Below are positions 57,701-64,000 of a DNA stretch of 64,000 nt, piece after piece. Below the pieces are notes generated by a model. That model was given only the letters and a program-made list of their open reading frames with translations. It was not told the DNA's origin and did no database searches. Positions within the stretch are counted from its first letter, which is position 1. Every line of letters begins with the position of its first letter. The DNA is from Chamaelirium japonicum (lineage: Eukaryota > Streptophyta > Magnoliopsida > Liliales > Melanthiaceae). The position numbers and the translations under genes are program-made. The stretch spans positions 33,340,704 through 33,404,703 of the forward strand of contig OX393554.1 of assembly GCA_947650365.1 (NCBI GenBank), written 5' to 3'.

Positions 57701-60700
57701 ATAAAATATTCTCTCTTTACAATATTTTCTCTTACTAAAATATTCTTTTTCTATAATATTTTCTTTCTCTAAAATATTCTATTTTTACAATGTTTCCTCT
57801 CTATAACATTTCTCTCTTTAAAATATTCTCTTTTTATAATATTTTCTCTCAGAAATATTCTTTCTATAATATTTTCTCTCTTGAACATTTTTTCTTTCTA
57901 TGATATTTTCTCTCAATAATTAATATTTTTCTCCTCTCTATGTTATTTTCTCTCTCTATAATATTTTTTATCTAAACTATACTCTATAATACTCTCCAAA
58001 AATATTCTTTTTCTATAATATTTTCTCCCTAAAATATTCTTTTTCTATAACATTTTTTTCTCTCTATAGTCATTTCTCTCTCTACAATATTTTCTTTTAG
58101 TAAAATATTCTCTATCTAAAATATTCACTTTCTATAATATTTTCTCTCTAAAATATCATATTTCTACAATGTCTCCCTGCTACAACATTTCTCTCTAAAA
58201 TATTATCTATTTATAATATTTTCTCTCTCTAAAATATTATATTTCTATAATATTTTCTCTCTCTATAATTAATATTTTTTTCTGCTCTATACGTTTTTCT
58301 CTCTCTACAGCATTTTTTGTCTAAACTATACTCTCTATAATATATTCTCTCTCTAAAATATTCTCTTTTTATAATATATTTTCTCTCTAAAATATTTTTT
58401 CTATAATATTTTCTCTCTCCATAATATTTTCTTTTTTTACAATATTCTTTCTCTGTAATATTTTGCCTTTCTACAATATTTTCTCTTTATATTATTTTCT
58501 CTATAATGTTTTCTCTATAATATTTTCTATCTTCAATATTTTCTCACTACATCTTTATTTATTTAATACTCTCGTCACCTATATTCTTCTCTTTATAATT
58601 TTTTTATAATATTTTTATATGTATAATATATTTTCTCTATAATAATTTTCTCTCTCTACAATATGATCTGTATATATTCTTTCAGTTTTAAATTTTCTCT
58701 CTTGATAATAGTTTTTCTCTACAACATATACGTTATTCACAATAATTTCTCTTAATTAGCATTTTGCCTCCTTGTCTCAAGAACCCAAAAGTAAAAAATT
58801 TCTGCTTTTGGGTTTTGGTGATTTTCTAGTTTTTGTTTTGAAAAACCAACTTTCTAAACATATCCCAAACGCACTAAAATCCTATACCAAAGCCAGTTTG
58901 GCAAGCAGAACTAGTTTTGGCCCAAACTAGGCCTTCAAAACCAATGCCAAACACACCCTCAGACAAACCCAACTAAAGGAGAAAAGCTGGGCACTGGGCT
59001 CACAATCGTGACAGGTCTGAACAGCTTTTCGGACTACAACCACAGGTGGTCAGAACAACTATTTGGATATTGAATGCATGTAGTCTGCTGCCCAACCTTA
59101 ACTATCCCAATAGTTGTCCAGACCCATGTAGAAAATCAGCCAAACATGTCCAAACAAAAAATAGGAGTTCGAACCATACATGGCCTTAACGACCTGAATA
59201 GCTGTCAGAATGGCTAAACGACCAGTCTGAACAGCTGAACGTACCGTCCTAGTTACACAAGAACACTTAGAAATTTTCTAAGTGTCGGGCCACTGTGGAT
59301 TCCAAATCGGATAAAGCCGACTAAGCCTGATAAATTTTTAATAACCAGTTAGATATTAAATAATAATAATTATTATGTTTTTTTATATAAAATCATTTGT
59401 AATATAAATCGAACTCTAAATATATGAAACAATTAATATCATGAAATAGCACGTAATTCCGAATGGATTCAAAAAATCTTGTTTTTTATATCGATCTTGT
59501 CCATGTCATCAAACCAAACACGTTGTATACCTGTGGAAATGGTCGAGCCTGATCTTTTGGTCTTCAAGAAATATTGTACCACACTTAAACATCTTTAATG
59601 ATTGTGGAGCACTGTTAAAATCTAGACCCACAAGATATTATTGTTGGGAACCGAAGGCTCCGACGATCTAGATCCGACCACCGGGTCTTTCGCGGAAGCG
59701 ATGCCGCAAGGGTTCAAGGTCGAGATTCCAGAGATCACACATCGGAGAAGGTGATACGTCCAAGCACAACAAAGAAATATACAGGTAATCAAAGATTAGG
59801 ATTTCACTATCAAGAGATTACAATTACCGGCATGTAATCGTCTTCGTCGTGTGATTGTAGAAAAAAAGAGCATCTCCCGCATGTAATATATCGTCTTCGT
59901 CGTGTGATTTTAACAAAAAAAGAGTATCAATTTGCTACAGTGCCTCAATGAAGCCAAATAAAAAAAAGAGATTTCTCAAAAACGAAAAAAAAATGCTACA
60001 ATAATTTTACTGTAGCAAAGAATAACAATTCGATAATAAAGAGTAACAATTGCTACAATGATTTCATTGTAGTAAAATTTTAATATTCTAAAAAATTCTC
60101 GTTTAAAAAAAAAATACTATAGTAAAATCACTATAGCGTAAAGTAACAATCTGCTAAGTACTAACTAAATAGTAGCAATTGCAAATTGTTACTCTTTGAT
60201 GTAGTGAAGAGCAACATTTGTGATTTTACTATGAGGGGTAGTTTTATCATTCAAAGGGGAGAAAAATCGATGGAGGGGCTTGGTCTAAATACATCTTTCT
60301 CAGTAGGACCTGGTGCAAAGCCACCTTACAGTCTGTCCTTTTTACTAAACAGATCTCTTATCAGGGACCTAACACTACATAACATTGCCAACAGGACATG
60401 GTCGTGGGGGGGACGGACACCACATCAAACACAGTGGAGTGGGCGATGGCTGAAATGATGAAGCAGCCCGAGATCATGAAGAGAGCACAAGAAGAGCTCG
60501 ATGAAGTGGTGGGGAGGGGCAGCGTCGTCGAGGAGTCCGACATCCCCAAGCTGCACTACCTCGCGCTGGTGATCAAGGAGGTGCTCCGCCTGCACCCGGT
60601 CCTCCCCCTCCTGGTCCCCCACTGCCCGACCTCGCCGTGCGTCGTCGGCGGCCACGCCGTCCCGCAGGGCAGCAGGGTCTTCATCAACGTGTGGGCGATC

Positions 60701-61021
60701 CACAGGGACCCTTCGGTGTGGGAGGACCCATCGGAGTTCAAGCCGGAGAGGTTCTCGAGCGCCGGTAGCAGGTACGACTACAGTGGGAATGACTTCAGCT
60801 ACTTGCCGTTTGGGTCTGGGAGGAGGATATGTGCAGGGGTCCCCATGGCGGAGAGGATGGTCACCTACTCCCTGGCTTCTCTGCTGCACTCCTTTGATTG
60901 GAAGCTAGAGGAGGGGACGGAGGTCGATCTCACGGAGAAGTTTGGGATTGTTCTGAAGAAGGCTAAGCCACTGGTTGCTGTACCCATACCAAGGCTGGCT
61001 AAGCCTGAGCTCTATTCCTAG
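54787..61021 (+). CDS. cytochrome P450, CYP706-type
   Basis: Two exons, 54787-55695 and 60395-61021, phase 0 (CTCATG|GTATAT, then CAACAG|GACATG), giving 511 residues, normal for plant A-type P450s. An N-terminal membrane anchor (about residues 13-30) and basic stretch precede the PPLPGP hinge near 38. The I-helix oxygen-binding motif is GGTDTT at 308-313. ExxR is at 365-368, PERF at 420-423, and the haem loop FGSGRRICAG at 442-451 with ligand Cys449. The blocks GGGDIVWSPNGPTWRMLRRV, HVKALLMDMVVGGTDTTSN and YDYSGNDFSYLPFGSGRRIC are those I remember from CYP706. ER-bound monooxygenase using NADPH reductase; CYP706 members act on flavonoids, terpenoids or other specialised metabolites, so the substrate is undetermined. 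An upstream in-frame ATG at 54625 would add 54 unlikely residues. Exon 1 is far more GC-rich than the intron. No defect is seen. Confidence 0.95.
55902..56530 (-). mobile_element. minus-strand retroposon-like segment (LINE/SINE-type)
   Basis: A poly-T (55902-55909) is followed by GACTCCCAGGGGAGCCACGTGCCGG and a GC-rich CCACC/CGCCACC stretch. A related block (poly-T, then GATCTCCCAGAGGTGCCACATGTCGGG) is at 63520-63775. Shared sequence next to a poly-T suggests the 3' end of a minus-strand poly-A retroposon. No reverse transcriptase frame is seen. Confidence 0.45.
56684..58958. mobile_element. TIR DNA transposon with minisatellite interior, 2.3 kb
   Basis: The left end TGTTGCGTTTGACATTGGTTTT and the right end, inverted, GGGTGTGTTTGGCATTGGTTTT form imperfect TIRs. 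The flanks are TAA and TCA, a possible degraded 3-bp duplication. A GGG..TGTTTGG end with 3-bp target duplication would fit PIF/Harbinger. No transposase; the interior is the repeat below. Confidence 0.6.
56870..58740 (+). repeat. TTTTCTCTCTATAATA degenerate minisatellite, about 1.9 kb
   Basis: Roughly a hundred imperfect units of TATTTTCTCTCTATAA / AAAATATTCTCTTTCTAT. Strongly strand-asymmetric: pyrimidine-rich on the sense strand of the P450 transcript. Confidence 0.93.
58980..60180. other. remaining intron sequence
   Basis: 58980-59290 has repeated GTCTGAACAGCT / GTCCGAAC-like words resembling those at 20120-20360. A TGTTGGGAACCGAAGG block at 59643 resembles an LTR start, without a partner. 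The rest is AT-rich. Confidence 0.35.
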
Positions 61022-61045
61022 GTACCCACTGCTTTAGGTTTTATT

Positions 61046-61345
61046 GTCAATCGAACCCAAATCTTCTGCTCCATTTCTCTACCCTATCTCGTCTACCTCC
61101 CAAGTCACAGTCGTCCGTTGCACCCATACCCAATCGGTGCATTGCACTCACCCCAACTGGTAGGCAAAGGGACGGCAGTGATCTGGTACAAGCTGGTGTG
61201 CCTATGTCGCCGGACCAATGAGATCCGTTTTTTTGCGTGCCAATTGGGGCTGAGTGCGATGCACCAGTCGGGTATGAGTGCATCGGACGACTGTGACTTG
61301 GCGAGCAGACGATGGGATAGAGGATTTGGGTTCGTGTCAATCATG
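61046..61345. repeat. inverted repeat in the P450 3' region
   Basis: Arms at about 61050-61165 and 61225-61340 (CGAACCCAAATC, CCAAGTCACAGTCGTCCG, GGTGCAT.GCACTCA, CCCCAA.TGG and their inverses) begin about 25 bp after the stop codon. The arms are about 115 bp with moderate mismatch. If in the 3' UTR the transcript would form a long stem. Confidence 0.82.
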
Positions 61346-61415
61346 AACAAGATGCATGGGTTGTATTTCGCATGTCTGGTTTGAAGTGTTGGCCTTATAA
61401 TGTTGAAATATATTT

Positions 61416-61755
61416 CTCTAACCGCAGCACCCGGGTCAAGGGTTGAGGTCCCAGCACATTTTTAATAAGGATCTCGCATGTTCCTAATCGGTTAATATGG
61501 GAATATTCTCTCAACACTCCCTATCACTTGCAGGCTTGATTTTTTTTTTTTTTTCTTCGATCCTTGTCACATGGGTGTAGTGTGGGCCCCCACTCAACAT
61601 GTGGATGTGACAGCTCGACTATGATACGATGTAAAAATTCCTCCTACGACAGCACTCGGGTCAAGGGTTGAGGCCTCCCATCAATTTTTATAAGAATATA
61701 TATATCTCACCACCCTCCTAATGAGTTGATGTGGAACTATTCTCTCAACATAAAA
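61416..61755. repeat. direct duplication of about 110 bp
   Basis: Copies at about 61416-61522 and 61645-61755 share CACTCGGGTCAAGGGTTGAGG, CATTTTTA and ATTCTCTCAACA. On the minus strand each begins TGTTGAGAGAAT, which resembles the start of a small plant LTR; possibly TRIM LTRs. No internal signals confirmed. Confidence 0.6.
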
Positions 61756-61989
61756 AAGCAAACAAAATATATTATTCTACAAAATCTTTCAGCTTCAACA
61801 AATAGACTTTGAAATCAGTAAAAACTTTGGGTAAGACTTTTTTTTTTGGATGGGTCTATGAAAATGCCCACGAAATAGCATATGCAACTCTACTTAAATT
61901 TGAAAAGATAACCAGCATGCCCCCATTTCATCTCTCCTCTTTTCCTATCGGTAACCCCCCACCAACTTTGGTCGTCATCTACCATGGGC

Positions 61990-62370
61990 AGGCCGCCATC
62001 GGGAACCCACCACCGTCGCTTCCTCGTATTCCTCCTCCACCTCTTTCTTCCTTCCTCCTCTTCTCCCCTGCCCCCCAAACCTCCTCCTTTTTCATCTCAT
62101 TCTTCCTCCTCCTCCTCCCTTTTCCTTACCTTCTTCTTCCTCCTCTTTCCCTCGTCCTCATCATGAAAATCGCAACTCATCCTTACCAGGCTGAACTCAC
62201 CTTCTATGCATTCTACCGGGGTGGACGAATGCATAGAAGGTGCATTCAGTTTAGTAAGGCTGAGTGTTTCGATTTCCAGGATGGGGAGGCAAGAAAGAGG
62301 AGGAAGTAGAAAGGGGGGGAAAGAAGGAGGAGGATGGGGGAGGGAGGATCCGAGGAAGAGACAGACCAAC
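61990..62370. mobile_element. foldback element with pyrimidine/purine arms (copy 2)
   Basis: A CT-rich left arm (TTCTTCCTCCTCCTCCTCCC) and GA-rich right arm (AAGAAAGAGGAGGAAG) surround a near-perfect palindrome around 62204-62243 (CTTCTATGCATTC...GAATGCATAGAAG). Same layout as 30085-30470. Confidence 0.6.
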
Positions 62371-63490
62371 GGTTGTGGGTTACTAGCGACAGCTTGCACA
62401 TGGACAACAGAGGCAAAAGAGGGGGTGTCCTTTAGACAATGATGCCTAAGGCATTTTGTGGGCTATATCTATCTCCACCCTTTTTTACAGAACTTAGGGA
62501 AAGGCATTAAAACTATGGTATATGTAATAGTGTGAATCCCAGGGTGGTGCACGATTCACCACAACTGCTCGATGTCCTAGTTGGTGCAACCAACATGGAT
62601 GGCCACTGCCAACCCCATCACTATCGTCGGTGCCGTCTGCCACCGCAACCACGACTACCATTGCCTTCGTCGTCCATGGCGACATCATCGGCCGATGTGT
62701 GAGGGTTAGTTAATTTAGGGAACGTTATGGGGCTTTGGTGATGTTATATTTATCTCTCGCTCTTATGGTATTCTCACAAGTAGGTGATCACACCCTTTAT
62801 AGGTTTTATATAATATTAGTCATATAAGACGATTGAGCATTCCACTTGTGGGTTTCTTCCATGATTTGTCATTTAGGCTGCTTTTGGTAGCAAGAAAGTT
62901 TTAACTAAGAAAAATGAAAGTGAATGCTGAGCCAAGGAACGTGATTCATCTCAGTGAAGACAGGGAATGCGATGCATGTACATGTCACTTTTCCACCATT
63001 TTGCTTGTTTTTTGTATAATATTGGATTTACTTTTCCCTTCCTTATCTAAACTGTTTGGGTAACCAAAAGCACATACTAGGGTTCATGTGAGGGAATCTG
63101 ATTACTTTTCCCTTCTTTTAGTTCTTTAGTGAAACTGTTTGTCTACCAAACATAGCCTTCTCTCTATGTATTAGAGCTAGGTTGCTTGGTCTAGGGTTTC
63201 AAAATTCTTATCTGTGGCTTCAGCCTCGACCTTCGTCACTTGACATCCTCGAAGAGGTCAGGGCATTATAAAATTAATTTCTTCCACCCTTCATCCTCTC
63301 TTCCATGAATTTCATGTTGTTAGCTAGAGATATACATGTACATCACATACATCCTTACCATGGGCTGAGCCACATGAGAGCTGACCATTTGTTTTCCTCC
63401 AAACACTCCATGACCCACCCGATTCCCACCATTTCCTCTGCCCAGCATGCCCCCTCCCCTCCACCTCATAGCTAGCCCTCTGATGAGCAA
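62371..63490. other. intergenic, no gene recognised
   Basis: Short chance frames only. No RNA gene or complete element seen. Confidence 0.4.
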
Positions 63491-63509
63491 TCCAATTATA
63501 GTTTGTTTT

Positions 63510-63775
63510 TTGTTTTTTGTTTTGAGGGGTATTGTTTTTTGTTTTTTTGGTAGCTCATGAAAGGGGGGGGTGGCGACGATCGGATCTCCCAGAGGTGCCA
63601 CATGTCGGGACAGAACCAGATGAGGCCCGCTGCCACCATCAACGGGGATACAACCCCCCAGACCACCATCCGGTCGGACGACCGCCATCCGGCAAAAAAC
63701 TTTAGCCATTATTCCGGCGGCTAGAGGGACACCAGCGCCGCCACCACGCAAAGATCAGAACCAGACGCCAAACCA
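63510..63775 (-). mobile_element. minus-strand retroposon-like segment (copy 2)
   Basis: Poly-T rich TTTTGTTTTTTGTTTTG... then GATCTCCCAGAGGTGCCACATGTCGGG and GCTGCCACC/CCGCCACCACG sequence, related to the segment in the P450 intron at 55902. Confidence 0.42.
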
Positions 63776-63989
63776 GATGGAGTTTGTTGATTGAGTCTCC
63801 TGACAGCTCATGTGGCCTTGACCATAGAAGACAGTTTATATTCTTTGTGAGAGCTCATGAATGAGTCATTGTCTTCAGCTCAAATGTAAAGAATGGAAAC
63901 CTCTTTTTACAATTTTCAAATAGCAGTGCTCATTGGTTAAATATAAGTAAAATGTTATTTGAGCAAACAAAGGGATACAAGGAAAATAC

Positions 63990-64000
63990 TGTGGGTGTAA
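63990..64000 (+). repeat. possible LTR start cut by the window end
   Basis: The last eleven bases, TGTGGGTGTAA, equal the LTR start of the gag-only family (compare 21241). Confidence 0.4.

Larger units (their letters stand above)
55696..60394 (+). other. P450 intron (4.7 kb) loaded with repeats
   Basis: GT-AG intron, unusually long for this family, at the position just before the I-helix. It holds a retroposon-like segment (55902-56530), a TIR element with a minisatellite (56684-58958), and hairpin-rich AT DNA (59930-60190, CTACAAT/ATTGTAG and CTACAGT/ACTGTAG pairs). No other gene seen. Confidence 0.85.

Noticed and set aside
59640-59790. TGTTGGGAACC block as a copia LTR
   Set aside because: No matching second LTR, primer site or polypurine tract in the window.

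Overview
This is a repeat-dominated stretch of a flowering-plant nuclear genome. The evidence is spliced plant gene families, plant LTR retrotransposons with gag, many short hAT-type elements with 8-bp target duplications, and plant-type telomere-like repeats. The very GC-rich first exon of the P450 gene fits a monocot or a non-eudicot lineage, but I cannot name a species. No bacterial, viral or organellar block was seen.

Only three genes look like intact host genes. (1) A minus-strand trichome-birefringence-like (TBL) O-acetyltransferase in three exons (8014 to 4481), whose second intron appears to be of the rare GC-AG class. (2) A plus-strand two-exon BED zinc finger / DUF659 / hAT-dimerisation protein (41549-43716), probably a domesticated or recently immobile hAT transposase. 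(3) A plus-strand two-exon cytochrome P450 of CYP706 type (54787-61021), whose 4.7-kb intron carries a TIR transposon filled with a TC/AT minisatellite.

The rest is mobile DNA in layers. 2.2-4.3 kb: three hAT-type MITEs made of degenerate CGGGTC repeats, two of them copied by a local tandem duplication. 9.6-18.5 kb: a hAT-type element (TSD GAGTACAT) split by a young LTR retrotransposon (10172-18076, TSD AGCAC, 612-bp LTRs, gag but no pol, six internal tandem arrays). 19.5-29.2 kb: a probable copia remnant, then an older relative of the gag-only element, itself split by a 3.8-kb non-autonomous LTR element (25011-28819). 29.4-29.7 kb: interstitial telomere-like DNA. 32.5-34 kb and 37.9-39.2 kb: nested MITEs. 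46-53.3 kb: minus- and plus-strand remnants of the same gag-only LTR family with large tandem arrays, and a copia gag fragment. 53.8-54.4 kb: a foldback MITE and a small Helitron just upstream of the P450.

The three host genes show no sign of acting in one pathway: cell-wall acetylation (TBL), a transposase-derived DNA-binding protein, and specialised oxidation (P450). The unifying theme is the gag-only, array-carrying LTR family, with at least four copies or remnants sharing LTR ends, primer-binding site and layout, and a parallel set of hAT MITEs whose interiors are simple-repeat-like. All identity and divergence statements were made by eye.
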